NCBI GenBank assembly: GCA_964247055.1
Contig: OZ176055.1
Location: forward strand, 6,448,001-6,512,000
Origin: Paragordius varius
Taxonomy: Eukaryota > Nematomorpha
DNA length: 64,000 bases
Direction of reading: 5' to 3'
In this document: positions 22,507 to 34,937 of the stretch, in pieces
Numbering within the stretch: position 1 is the first letter of the stretch
Layout: every line of letters begins with the position of its first letter
Made by a program: the position numbers and the translations under genes
Notes under the pieces: generated by a model
Seen by the model: only the letters and a program-made list of their open reading frames with translations
Database searches by the model: none
Told to the model about the DNA's origin: nothing

Positions 22507-25492
22507 TTAAGCCATATTCATATTGTAACGGATCCAGAAAAAATAATTGCTCACATTTATAAAATAGTGTGGCATATTCCTTAAACACGGGCTTGACTTG
22601 ATCAAGAGTCCAACTAGGTAAAATTGTCCTTTAAACAACATACAAAATATTGGATATAATTCCATAATTTTAAACAGAGTTGTCTAACACAAATGGCTTC
22701 GCGGGCCCCATATAAAATATATATGGGCATTAATAAATATTTAATTAGATTTACAACATAATGCAAACACAATATAACAATTTCTAGTTGGTTGCCAATT
22801 GAATGTACTTATTCAGAAAATTTGTTCAATAAATCAGTTTTGCTTAGATTGTGTGGGCATATTTTTGTAAATTATGGATTTGTAAAAATTTTCGCAGGCC
22901 ACACATACTGTAATGAGGGCCGCATGTAAGACACCCCTGCTCTTAAACGATAAATATCCCATTTTTTGTTTGCAATTTAATTAAAATAATTTTTACCATC
23001 AATTTGACCCATCAAAACGGACCCTGGTGTGTGATGACAACCGTAGTCGTCAATAATTAAGCCACATAATCCAAAATCTTCCGATTGATAATTCAAACGG
23101 GGGCACAATGTCTGGTTGTTTTCGTAATTATTAAACAAGGAAACACTGATAGGTGCATACCTCTCTAAAGAACATACATTAAAAGTTTATTTTAAATAGA
23201 CAAAATGTAAAAACATAAAGACATATTTGAAAAGACCCCTGTTAGTTTTAACTCATTGGTTTAAACAAAGTATTAATTAGAGATGTAAATTATTAACAAA
23301 TTCATTTATATACTAGCGCAAATCTCGTGCTGCTACGCAGCCCGAGAAAGTCCTTCGGACTTCCGGGGGGAGGGGGGCTATTTTTCTATTTTTATAAATA
23401 TATAGATTACCATAAATAATGTTTTAACATCCATATATCCTTTAACATGCTATACATATGATAGATACTCCTTACTCAGCAGCTATCATCAAAGAAACGC
23501 TTGACTAAAATTTTTGCCTTTTAACAGGTAATACGAAAAAACCTCGATTTTTTACAGTCTCATACCTTGGGCAAAAAAATAAAATCAAAAAATTATTTTT
23601 GTGGACTTTGTTTTTTTTGAAAAAAAGTGGCATTTTAGGGGGGTAGCGGGTAAGAGGGCATAAATCAAAAATGTGAGTCGACTATGTTCAGCGCGATTAA
23701 AAATAAGTAAACAAAAATCATATTTGAAATTGAATGGTCCAACACCTTCTCCGGAAAATTGTCCCAACCTGTTTTTTACACGGGGTAGGCCCAAACTGGG
23801 GACCTAATTCCGAAAAAGGGCGAGGCTATTGTCGGGACATTTTTTTATGATTATATTTTTTCGATATTTGGATTTGATTGGGTTCACCGGATTTCTGGAA
23901 TCAGATCACAAGGTTACATGAGGAATCAGTTTTTAGCGGGTAGCTCCTTACCCAGCAGCTATCATCAAAGAAACGCTTGACTAAAATTTTTGTTTTTTAA
24001 CAGGGAATACGTGGAATCCATATTGAATTTTTATGGTCTCATCTAGGGCGAAAATTAGATTTAAAAAATTATTTTTGTGGACTTTTTTTTTGAAAAAAAT
24101 GTTTTACGGGGGGAGCGGGTAAAAAGAAGGCCCAAATCAAAAAAGCGAGACGACTATGTTCGGCGCAATCGATAATAAATAAACAAAAATCATATTTGAA
24201 ATCGAATGGTCAAACACGTTCTCCAGAAAATTGTCTCAAAGACACGATTTTTGTGGACTTCTGTTTTCAAAAAAAACCCGTTTTTCACACGGGGTGGGCC
24301 CGAACTGGGGGCCTATTTCAAAAAAAGGGCGAAGCTATTGTCGGGACATTCATTACTGTGATATTTTTTCGAAGTTTGGATTTGAATGGGTCTACCGGTT
24401 TTCCGGTACCAGATCACAAAGCCAGCATTTTCCATTTTTATAAATATATTGATTATACAATTGTATGTAAATAATTTATACAGAAAAAGATGTAAAAATT
24501 ATGGTTATCTTTTCAAAATATATATTTGTCTTTATATTTTACGTTTTGTCTGGAAAGTTTCAATTTTCACTGTATTAATTGAGATGTATGGTTAACTTGG
24601 TAAAAAACCTAAACCTGTGTAACTTAATCCAGCCACCACTAAATGCGATGAAAATCTTTGACTACTATGTGGTAAGCAAATTGGTAATATACTGGAATCA
24701 AAAATTATTCTGTCTGTTGGAACTAATGGGACATTTACTTTGTGTGGAATGTCCAGACGTCTTTTTATTTTAATCATAACAAGCTTTTCCATCTCCTCGA
24801 TATCAGGCGCCATACCTAAAAGAACACATTAAGTTTATATAAATACGGAAACATAAATTGTTTTTTTGGAATTATTTGATAATGCAACGTTTGTGCACAT
24901 TAATGTTGGTCAATTCACATTACTTTTGATCAATAAATGATACAATAGCCTATAGGTAAAAAACAACACATGGTTGAAATTACATTTTTGTCTTACTTTA
25001 CAACATTAAATTTACTTAACTATGGACCAAGTTTGTTTTATATGATACGCTACTTTATTACCGATTGGTCAGCAATAATTGAATCCAACATTACTGTGCA
25101 TGCAGTAAAAATAGAATATGAACCCATACAGGGGAAGTCTTGCATATAGACAAATTTAGATCATAAAAATATTCGGATTTAATAAAGATAATAAAATTGT
25201 CAGTCCCCATATAATATAAATTAAATCAATATTTAAATGTTATCAAAATATACCCTGGTAATCAATAATATGGTCTATCGAATAATGTCGTTCGCTCACA
25301 TCCCAATGATTAGATGAATAATCGCCAACAATTATGCGGCTCTGAAGATACTCTTGATTATTGGTAATACATTTTTTAACAGTTAGAACCCATTTGTGAT
25401 TGAGTAAAGCCCCTGAACACGTTTTATTATGGGGTGTTTCAATGCGGACCAACCTGTTTTTTAAAAACAATAATGTGTACAATTTACCTCTC

Positions 25493-25523
<31 letters not shown>

Positions 25524-28500
25524 GAATTTAATATGCTTTTTACATTAGATCTCACAAACAATAGTAGAATAGTTAAATTTAAATTTGTACACAATGCGTG
25601 TGTGTGGGACAAAGTTCGAAATCCTTTTCAGTTCTAAGCAGACAAGTGTTAACGTCATCATGAATCCTTAGGTCATTTTAAGTCCTTAGTTATGTGAATG
25701 CGTTGAATTAACTTTTGTGGATAGTTTACTGTCTTATGCCTTATGATGAGAAATTTCAGAGACACAATTTTTATGTGATTTATAATTTCTTGAACATTGT
25801 AAAAAAACTAGGAAGAAAATGCGGTTGTATAAAATGTATTTTTTAAAAGGGTTACGAACCGGAACCGAAACTACATTGAACCGGAACCCGGTTCCTGAAA
25901 TTTAACAAAGACATGGTTATCATAATTTTTAAATTTACTGTCAAATATTAATTCGAATAATTGATCATATCGTAACCTTTTTTTCTTTATCCGATTGAAA
26001 TGGAATTACTATAGTGACATTTTTTTTCTGAATCTTTCCCTTTGACACCTGAAGAAAACCACAAACATAATTATTAACGTCTCTAAAAAGTCTGAACAAA
26101 TTTTATTTTTTAAGTTAATATAAGATTTTGATCCATAGATGCAATAGTTAATGCAATTTCATTTATTACCTAAATTTATACTTATACATTCGAATATTGA
26201 TTTCTTCTAATAAATTATGTTTTGATTCACAATTTATGATCTTTCGGTTTATATATATTAAAAATGTTGCATGTGCATCATTTAATTAAAGTTAGGAATC
26301 AAGAATCGGTTAGGGAACCGTAAAATTTCTACACAACCAACCCGATTCCGGTCAAAATTTTAAGAACCACATCTGTTCCATTTTTACCTTAGTAACGAGG
26401 TAGGTTCCAGCTCCACCTTTTTCGCCCCGGTTTGAAGCCCTGATTATTAAGCGGCCTATTCTATGTGCAAATTATCTGCACAACGGCTTATTCATATGAC
26501 ATTATACACTAATCATATTCTTTAAATAAAAAATTTTGTTATTACGAATTCCGCAATTTTTAAACTGTTTCATCAAGACTAAATTATTGCATAGAGATTT
26601 TATGTGATTTTAAAATATAAATATACCAAGGTACAGGGAAATGTGGAGTTTTTTCAGTCCTTATTTGATCCCATGATGGTGATCCAATTTTACTATATAA
26701 ATCTTGTTTGTGAATTACTCCACAAAATTTTGCTATCATGTATAAAATATTGATATAATTTATTTTTCCAAGCGAGTCATGTAAAAGAAAATCGACAATT
26801 TAAAACCCAAAAGTTTCAATAATTAGGGTTGATAACCCGATAGAATTTGGAACGAGTTTTTCGGCTCTACCAAATTAGAACTTAATCAAATTTATGCGTG
26901 TTTAATCATCATCGAATTCACCAATTTTACGCCACGTTCACCTAAAAATAAATCCAGCTTTGGTTCTATTTTTATTTTCTACCGTTTCTTCAAAAATAAT
27001 CAATGACCCTCTTTAGTTTATTTGATAGGTTTTAATCTGTCATATATCACTTATTTTCCCATGCTTTCCGTAGTTCCGCCACCAATTGGACTTTGTAAAA
27101 AAATACACCAAAAAAATATCCTTTAGTCCTTTCTTTAAAATTTATATGGGTAATAAAAACAATTGCTCCGTCTAGGTAGCGCAAAAACCCTGTCAAAATG
27201 AGTTTTTTTATTTCATTAATTAATTAACTATTTATGAGTGATTTTCAATATGTTTAAACCCTATAGAGTTATAAAAAAAATTTTACAATCGAATTATCGT
27301 TTACAACATTAAATAAATAAAAAATATTATTTCTTGTTTGCACGGATTATTTAGAAAGTTAAACGGTGCATTATGACGTATAATTAAAATAATATTTTCC
27401 AAATCACTATATATTAGTGATATTAGCAATAGATTAAACAATTTTGTTTAGTGAGGGGAAGAAAAAAAATATTTTTTAGGCATTTTAAAATTAAATTTAT
27501 TAAAACTTGAATTGCATTCGGGTCCTGCGCGACTTATACAGTGACAATAATTAAATGAATCACATGATCCATATGAATGATTGGTACAATTGCACTCTAA
27601 AATAATTATTGTAAACGTTTAGCAATCTTTTGTAACGTTAGACAAATATAAATATGTTTATATTATTTTTTCAAATTTCGTCAAACAGATATTAAGTTTC
27701 ATCAAATTTTCGAAAACATACCTTTGTTACACGATTTTCCTGTAAATCCCGGTTTACAGCTACAATAACCAAGGTAGTCACAAACGTTATCAAAAGAATT
27801 ATTGCCACATTTGCATTCTTAAACATATCAGTTAAAATGGATTTATTGTTTAATACAAATAAACGATAAAATTATTTTATATTAATTTAGTGGTTAGCTG
27901 GTTAGACCCAACACTATCAAAAAAACATTATTTGACTTATTAGTAAGAATTTTTGAAGGTATAAATATTGTTAAAAATTGGGTATTTTAAAAGGAGATAC
28001 CATATTCACAAAACTGTCCATAATAGCCAGGATTGCATTTGCAATGACCTTTAGCATCGCACCAATTCGTATCTGAATGTATACACTGGCAAGCTAATAT
28101 TTTTATGATGAAAATCATATAATGCAAAGCCACATTATATAATAATATTTAATTAAATCTGTAAAAAAAATTCATTCGCAGTAGCTCACTATAAATCTTT
28201 ATGGTCACGCTTTAGATTAAAAAAATTATATAACCATAAATAAATACCAATAGTACATCTTAACCCACGGTATCCATCTCTACAATTACATTGGCCATCT
28301 AAATCGCGACAATCGGTCCCCAAACTTGTACAATTATGACACCTGCATTCTATATTAAATCAATTTTAAATTATTTATATTTACTCTTTAAATAAATCTA
28401 CTGCTTTTTATCAATAATTATCAAAGAATATGAATTAAAATAAACTATATATTTACATCTTCCGGATTTGATTTCAATTCAATCTTAATTTGGAACTTAA

Positions 28501-31500
28501 AAAAGAAGGTTATTTGCAGTCTAGAATCTTTATTATCGAATTTCGATTACAAAAATTTAACGCCCTTAACTTTAGGCTTCATCAAGTTGACTAATCCCTA
28601 AAAAACCTTTTTTAATATGTTGTTCACTAATGTAAATAGGAGTATAAAAAATTTTTTCGTCTGACTGGAATATTGACTAAACATTTCAAAATGTCTTTTT
28701 AAGGGATTTTAATATATTTATTGAAAAATTACTAGATTTGTCGCATTAAATCAATTATTTTGCATTCTGTTGGTCAATATCTATTATGATTTAATTAAAT
28801 TCTCAAAAATATAACATTTTAGGAATGTTATTTATATTCTGTCGTCCTGTGTTTTTTACAAAAAGTGATATGGCTGTATGATGATAAATGCTATTTCAAA
28901 AAAATCACACTTGATTTAAATCTGATTTCTGTGAACCTAATTTACCTTGTTCACAAGTTGTCCCAAAATATTTCGGAAGACAAGAACATTGACCATCAAA
29001 GGGACATTCGTTGGTGAGAGATCCGATTTGATTGCAACGACAAACTATTTATCCGTTATTTATAAAATGTTAAACATTGATTACATTACGTTTCGATTAA
29101 CGGTGTATTGGTTTTTCACGATCGAAATTTTTAATTATATCGTCCCATGGAGAATGAAAAAATTATTACCATTTAAACATTTTTATGTACTTAATATGGA
29201 TATTTTAATATGCATGTTATAATTGGATAAAAAAATACTTGGATATATTATTGGGTGTAAATATTTGCTATCTCATTTGATCTGATTTAAATTACATATA
29301 TTTAAATCAAATTATATTATATAGGAATAGATTAGCATGTTTCTTCAAATTCAGTTGTTTTACTAAAATATAAAATATTTTCCAAAATTCTATAAAACAA
29401 AAAATAATTTATTCGTCCGTAACGTTTGTCGCATTTCTTTCCTGCATAATGATTCTTACAACGACACAATCCATCCCAATCGCATTCACGGGATAGTGAG
29501 TGTTCAGAACACTGGCAGTCTAAACGTTAAATATTAAATTAGGAAATGAAAAAAATCGTAAATTTAGTTTACCCAAGGATTGTAAATATGGCAAATAACA
29601 ATTGAAAAAAAAACAGCATTGGTTGTAATCTGTCTGGTATCGGTACAACTTTATAATAAAAATTCACTGAAGGATATCCTGCAAATACATGTAATCAATA
29701 ATACAACCAAGGCTATTCTTTCTTAAGTAAGAATAAAATACCTTGGGGATATAAAAAGATTTATAGGACTTATTTCCAGGATTTACTGATAATATATCTT
29801 ATTCTTTCGAAAATGTTGTTTTAAACAATTCTTAGCAAAAAGGAATATGAAATTTTATATTAGAATGTACTTTAGCCATATTTAGAGTTGAATCCCCAAA
29901 GGGTCGAGAAATAACCGGTCTGACGGCTTAGAAATAAAGTCATTTACGGTCATTGCTACAAACGCCTATATATGTAACAATCAAATAAACAACCAATCAA
30001 ATTAGTTGTTAGTAGTTAATTGCAAAAATCTGTGTTATCGGGTTAAATGTAAATTTATATTCCATCTTTTATATAAAAGAACATATGTTTAAAAGCGGTT
30101 TTAATCACGGTTATAAATGCATACATACATAATCGTCTGACAAGATTTTAATAAAACTCTATAGAGTATTTTCAAAATTACCCAAGGGGCATGTTCTGCC
30201 ATAGTAACCCTGTTTACAATCACATTGACCATTTAAATTTAGGATATGACAGTCATTTATTGTACTTTGATTGGGATGGCAATTGCAAGCTTATAAAAGA
30301 AAATAATAAGTGGTAAATAAAGATATTAATAATTAGGGAGCTTGAAAATTTTTAAATTAGGTTCTATATATATATATATATATATACAGCGAATGGGCTT
30401 CAATAAATAAATTGGCCAAACTCTATATAGAAATTTCAAAATATATGCGTCCAATAATTGAACATGAGTGTTTTGGCCATATCTTTTTATAACATGATGT
30501 AAAAGTTTTAAAATTTGTATCTTATATAAAATACTTAGCCGCTAATTCGTTTAACTCAAAGCATTCAGATAATTGTTTTATCAATGAGTGACAGGTAGCA
30601 TAACAAATGGTAATATAAGAAACCGTTTTATAACCAAAATAAATGCTATTCATAAACTCAAAATATTAGCTGTAGAGTATAGTGATTTCGATTTGTTGCA
30701 AATTCATAAGTATATTTTGGCCAATCGGCTTGTTTAAGAGAGAGAGAAATCAACAATTGTAATGACTTTCAGATTGTCGGTACAGCTTGGTTTGCACCGA
30801 CAAAGATTTCTGAGACCCCTTACATTTTCTGTCATTAGCTGGTATTCCAAGTTGGCCCTCAGATGGCCAAAATAATAAAGTTGCATTATAAGGCATGTGC
30901 CAAACAGGATATTGTGAGTTTGAGTTTGTCAAGTTTTATGTTTTGTTTGATCTTTTCATTAATCAGAATCTTTCTTCATACTACATTTCGAAAGCATTAT
31001 TTATTTACTTTTATTGACCGACACTCTGCAGCGTAATATATGCTTAGGAAGATCAATTGATTAACTCGGTTTTGACTTTAAGTATAATGTCATGTTTATA
31101 ACTATAACTAATTAGATTTCTTAATCGCTTTGACTATTGCTATTTTTCACCTATTGTTAGTCGTATGATCTGTCATTGTATAAGAAATGTAGTACTATAA
31201 AATATAATTTTTTATGAATGTTTGGGTATTATTTTAATTTTCTGAATTTGTTGTACTTAATATATGTATTTAATTATGGTTGAGCAAAATTTTTAACATT
31301 CATTATTGAAATATATAATAAGAGAGTCTCGTTTTGGTCAAGTGAATCTGACATGGAAGAACGATATAGTAGATTTTTATGCCAACATTTTGTCTAAGTT
31401 CCATAAATCCTTGGTGAGAGGTCGCATCCTTATCACATTCCATCATTCGATGATATACAGTTGTGCCATGTGGAGTGAACATGCGAGATGGTTTTAAATA

Positions 31501-33982
31501 TATGGATTTGATTATTTAAATATACATTAAATTAGATGTCTTTAACTTGGCTTTACATTAAAAACTAAATTTTATTTGAGAGGAAATCCTTAAGGATCCC
31601 CACATAACATTTCATACAACAATTATAAAAAAAAGTTTCTACCGAATTATAGGGTTTTAGCATTTTTAGCTTTGTAAATATCAAAGTTTGCAAACTAGAT
31701 TTTTGTATTTTGAAACTATATTTTATTTTGTATCCTTTTTTTAGTTTAATTTTATTTTTATTATCATGGATTTTCTATTACAGCTCACTGCGGATAAAAC
31801 AGTTTTTTGGAATTACAAAGTGCTACATGACTCAAATTTTCGTATTCTAAACAGCTACATTTTTGAACCTATTTTACTATTTATTATGAAATTGATAAAA
31901 AAAATACCCAATGAGCAATATTTTCCATAATACCCAATTTTACATAGGCAAGTATTATTACTGTCGCAATCTAAGGATTGAAGTGCGTTACAATAGCAAG
32001 GATCTATTTGTGATTCACAAAAAATTAAAATATTTTATGTTACATAAACATATAAAACAGGAGGGGTCAACACATGGCCCGCGGGCCGCAAGTAGTTTTC
32101 CGAGACTTTATGTGAGTCCCGTGGAAAATTCGAAAATTTAGATGTTGTAAATTAACTCCAAATTTTGGAATGATATTTCTTAAAAAAATTAAATAATACC
32201 CAATCGACAAAAACTAGAAAAAATTGTCATATTTTGTCGACATTTTACAGTCTTTGGTTTTAAATCTAATTAATTATTTATGAATGCCCATACATATATT
32301 ACATATATTATATATATGTATATATATATCACTGTGTGCAAAGAGATTTTTAACAAAAGTTTTTTATGAGTAAGCTTACAGCAATTTTATTTGCCTCACA
32401 ATTTTTTATTTGTTGCCGACCTAGTTTTTGAAATATTGAGAGAAAATCATTGGCTAAAAAGTGAAAATTAAGGATAATTAAAGATAATTAAAAAAATAAT
32501 GATAAAACCTGAGGTATTATGGATAATTATCGGTTTAGCCGATATTTACAATTTATAATTAGCCTAAATCATATAGTTAGGGTTTTTTAAAACTCAGATC
32601 AAAAATCGCGTTCTTTTAGATAAAAGACAAAAAATTTTTGAGGAAACTATACTAAAATATTTTTTAAATTATTTACAAGCTAAACCCAATATTAAAATCT
32701 TAACCATATTTTCTCAGTAAAAAAATATATTAAAAACCAAAAAAATGTTGTTTTTTATTTTTTCATATATGGTTCATGAGTGTATAAAAAATTTACTGGT
32801 TTATTTTGGAGTCTTACATAGGCGGGAAATATTAAGTATACAAATTAATACAATACAGGATTTACAAGTAAGAAGATATTAACCGAAAATCAGTACTGTT
32901 ACAGGGATTTTTACGGATTGTTGTTTATTCCAGTCTTTTTAAATCCTATTTTGCATAAATTTATATACTTTATAATTCCTGCTTATGTAAGATTCCAAAA
33001 TAAAAGGGTAAGTTTTTAATACCTCATATTATATGACAAAAAAAGTTAAAAAATAAAAAACAATTTTTTTTATTTCATTTTAATATAGTTTTTTTTACCG
33101 AATAAAATATGGATGTTTAGATTTTAATAGTGATAGCTTGTAAATAATTAATTAAAATATTTAATTATAGTCTCATAAATTTTTTTTATCTAGTGTGTTA
33201 AAAGAATAACGCGATTTTTTGATCTAAGTTTTAATAAAAACCCTAAATATATCATTTAAGGCTATTTATAAATTGAAAATATCTGCGAAAATGATATTTC
33301 ACCATAATATCTCAGGTTTTATCATTATTTTTTTAATTATCCTTAATCTTTACCCATTTTTTTTCTTAATATTTCAAAAACTAGGTCGTCAAAAATTTAA
33401 ATTGTTTGCGGCAAATGAATTCGCTGGTCATTAGTTATCTCATGAAAATAATTTCTTTTGGTAAAAAAATTAACCCTCCTTTTTGCAATATATATAAATA
33501 TATTTATCAAATGCGGCTAGCCTGCTAACATTTGTGTTGGACACCCCTGATATAAACGATTTGTAATACGCTCAATACTAGTAAAATATAATAATATTTA
33601 TGTCTGTTTATATCCATATAAATAACTTTTATCCAAGCCTACCTAACAGCATGACAATTTTATTTAATTCATTTAAAATAAACAGAATCATGTTAGGTTT
33701 AGTTCATGATAGGATCAGACGCCATGACAAATAATTACAATTTAACCGATTTCACAAATTATATTTCATATGAAGTTGTGTAATTTGAAAAATTTTGAAC
33801 TTTTACTCGCTTAAATTCAAAAAATATCGTTTATTATTTTTTTATTTAGATTAGAATCAATAATTTTTTATAAATTCAGCCGATTTATGTTGTTAATATA
33901 AATATTATAATAATTTACTATATGGACTTTGTGCGATTGAAACGGATATTAATGCAAAAGTTAGGGAATAATAGATGATCAT
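22507..33982 (-). CDS. Secreted EGF-array protein with trypsin-like pseudoprotease domain (copy A)
   Basis: Fourteen minus-strand exons: 33919-33982, 31908-32003, 30182-30289, 29424-29519, 28946-29044, 28248-28349, 28001-28093, 27722-27817, 27507-27596, 26627-26732, 25254-25453, 24615-24815, 22997-23164, 22507-22628; all phases match; 546 aa. Exon 1 is a signal peptide (MIIYYSLTFALISVSIAQSP). Each of the next eight exons is one EGF-like module, phase 1 at both ends, with a CxC..C..G.C.C..GYxGxxC pattern. Then come CGVIHK, the domain start HFPVPWLVRIE, CSGALLNHKWVLTVKKC, ILPICLP, GCHHTPGSVLM, YLVGLLI and the end YFINVSNYFFWIR. The fold is trypsin-like, but the triad is gone: His in TAAHC is Lys (TVKKC), Asp in nDIAL is Lys (EKLVM), and Ser in GDSGG is Pro (HTPGS). 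It is probably an extracellular binding protein. Whole and in frame. Confidence 0.85.
22675..22939. mobile_element. hAT-type MITE, last intron of copy A gene
   Basis: Starts CAGAGTTGTCTAACACA and ends TAAGACACCCCTG, with internal GCGGGCCCCAT and GGGCCGCATG. The matching intron of copy B (36929-37027) lacks it: ATTACTAAAACGGTAAATATT there corresponds to the DNA flanking the element here. It therefore inserted after the duplication or was lost from copy B. Confidence 0.75.
23318..23382. other. GC-rich double-hairpin motif
   Basis: A GC-rich island in AT-rich intron DNA. Hairpin 1 is CTCGTGCTGC-TAC-GCAGCCCGAG at 23324-23346, with one mismatch. Hairpin 2 is AAGTCC-TTC-GGACTT at 23348-23362, directly beside it. 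A G-run (GGGGGGAGGGGGG) follows, then CTATTTTTATAAATATATAGATTA, which recurs at the ends of the family R copies near 24435 and 40650. It looks like the structured end of that repeat. No hammerhead core was found. Confidence 0.5.
23474..24445. repeat. Family R repeat, tandem dimer
   Basis: Two direct units of about 470-480 bp (23474-23940 and 23945-24425). Each starts TACTCAGCAGCTATCATC or TACCCAGCAGCTATCATC, then GAAACGCTTGACTAAAATTT. Each also contains TTTTTGTGGACTT, GGGGGGAGCGGG-like and CTATTGTCGGGACATT blocks. A single related unit lies at 40150-40660. They fill the intron between the last protease exons of copy A, where copy B has an unrelated fold-back. Confidence 0.75.
32058..33549. 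mobile_element. hAT-type MITE split by a nested fold-back, first intron of copy A gene
   Basis: The left end CAGGAGGGGTCAACACATGGC and the right end TGTGTTGGACACCCCTG are the family termini. Flanks are ATATAAAA (32050-32057) and ATATAAAC (33550-33557), an 8-bp target duplication with one change. Copy B keeps the unoccupied site, a single ATATAAAC at 48265-48272 in the same context. The interior is interrupted by the fold-back at about 32340-33485. Confidence 0.85.
32340..33485. mobile_element. Large fold-back element nested in the MITE
   Basis: Arms of about 550 bp meet near 32900. Left-arm blocks ACCTGAGGTATTATGG, AACGCGATTTTTGATCTGAG (minus strand) and TTGGAGTCTTACATAGGCGGG are found inverted as CCATAATATCTCAGGT, AACGCGATTTTTTGATCTAAG (plus strand) and CCTGCTTATGTAAGATTCCAA. 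No coding capacity. Confidence 0.8.
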
Positions 33983-34019
33983 ATTTTTAAAATATTAATA
34001 ATCATATTTTTCAAAAATC

Positions 34020-34140
34020 ATGCTAAACTATGCACAATTTCTGCAGGTCAAATAAATGTAAAAACGTTTTATACATTATTTATCAACATACATATATAAA
34101 TTGATAGGATTTTACAAGGTAAGGTTGGTAAACTGTTATT
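34020..34140 (-). promoter_or_regulatory. Conserved upstream block of the EGF/pseudoprotease gene, copy A
   Basis: Just upstream of the start codon at 33982. CTATGCACAATTTCTGCAGG and ATAAATTGATAGGATTTTAC are kept almost unchanged at 48796-48890 in copy B, better than most introns. This suggests promoter function, which is inference from conservation only. Confidence 0.35.
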
Positions 34141-34243
34141 TAATAGGTTAAAACTATTACATTTATTATGGTTCGTTAAATGTAATAATTAAGTTTACAT
34201 TTGCTTCAAAACATATCTCTATTGATATTCAATTAGTATTGTA

Positions 34244-34498
34244 CAGGGGTGTCCAATACATGGCCTTTCAAAATAATTCTGCAACCCGCGAGAAATTTCA
34301 AATAAAATTTTTTTACAAAGTCTTAGAATTGATACTCTTAAATTCTGAACAAGTCTTTTGGAATTCGCAACGAACTAGCAAATAATTTTGTTTAACACTA
34401 ATAAAATATTTGTTAATTCTTTCATATTTTACGAATTCGGCCTGTCAATATTTTCGATCCGAAAATGTGGGCCAGCCATTTGTGTTGGACAGCCCTTG
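34244..34498. mobile_element. hAT-type MITE upstream of the copy A gene
   Basis: Starts CAGGGGTGTCCAATACATGG and ends TGTGTTGGACAGCCCTTG. It is absent at the matching place in copy B (around 49258), so it is specific to copy A. It lies about 260 bp upstream of the start codon. Confidence 0.75.
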
Positions 34499-34670
34499 AC
34501 TTCATTCAGTACGGGGAAAATTTGCATGGGAGGGGGCGGTGCAAAAGGCTATTTTCGGAAAATTCGCAGTATGTAGGAGAGGAGTGCTTATTTAAGATGT
34601 TCCTCCATTAGAAAAAAATAAAAATTTAACCATGTATATCTAAATTTTAATGAATCCAATTATCCATAAG

Positions 34671-34711
<41 letters not shown>
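34671..34711. repeat. (TA)n microsatellite
   Basis: About 20 TA units. Similar tracts lie at 2808-2828, 16236-16266, 25500-25523, 30366-30386, 34902-34932, 53879-53910, 55163-55184, 55456-55485 and 55888-55916. They are typical of this AT-rich DNA and also give the false open frames rich in YIYIYI. Confidence 0.9.
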
Positions 34712-34714
<3 letters not shown>

Positions 34715-34870
34715 AAGTAGAAATATAATTATTTATAAAATTTACTCAACTTAAATTTTTTTGGGGCCGTTCAATGGAACGAAGCTCTAGGCAAAATTAT
34801 TACCTCTCAACTTATACATATTCCTTAAAATATACCATTGATTGTTTGTTTGTTTGCTATGAACTATTCA

Positions 34871-34900
34871 TAAATTTCAATTATGTTCACAAAATCTTAG

Positions 34901-34937
<37 letters not shown>

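Larger units (their letters stand above)
20893..34870. repeat. Segmental duplication, copy A (about 14 kb)
   Basis: Direct tandem partner of 35243-49620. Homology starts at the acceptor of synthetase exon 12, runs through the 3' flank and all fourteen exons of the EGF/pseudoprotease gene in the same order, and continues about 900 bp past its start codon (compare 34515-34850 with 49300-49600). Exons align closely; introns are more diverged and differ by inserted elements. Confidence 0.9.

Noticed and set aside
22507-22613. Last exon of the copy A gene beginning at the CCTAG acceptor (22614)
   Set aside because: The acceptor 15 nt upstream gives YLVGLLI in frame as in trypsins, and it is the only one preserved in copy B.
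23318-23382. Hammerhead ribozyme or tRNA
   Set aside because: No CTGATGA/GAAA core and no cloverleaf; only two simple hairpins.
23585-24474. Several open frames with similar peptides (GGACTT and GGGCCC regions)
   Set aside because: They fall in the non-coding family R tandem dimer; frames are not shared between units.
22507-25453. Active trypsin-like protease
   Set aside because: His, Asp and Ser positions are all replaced although the fold motifs remain.
28947-29222. 91-codon plus-strand open frame
   Set aside because: Antisense to a real EGF-like exon (28946-29044) whose splice sites and Cys spacing are clear.
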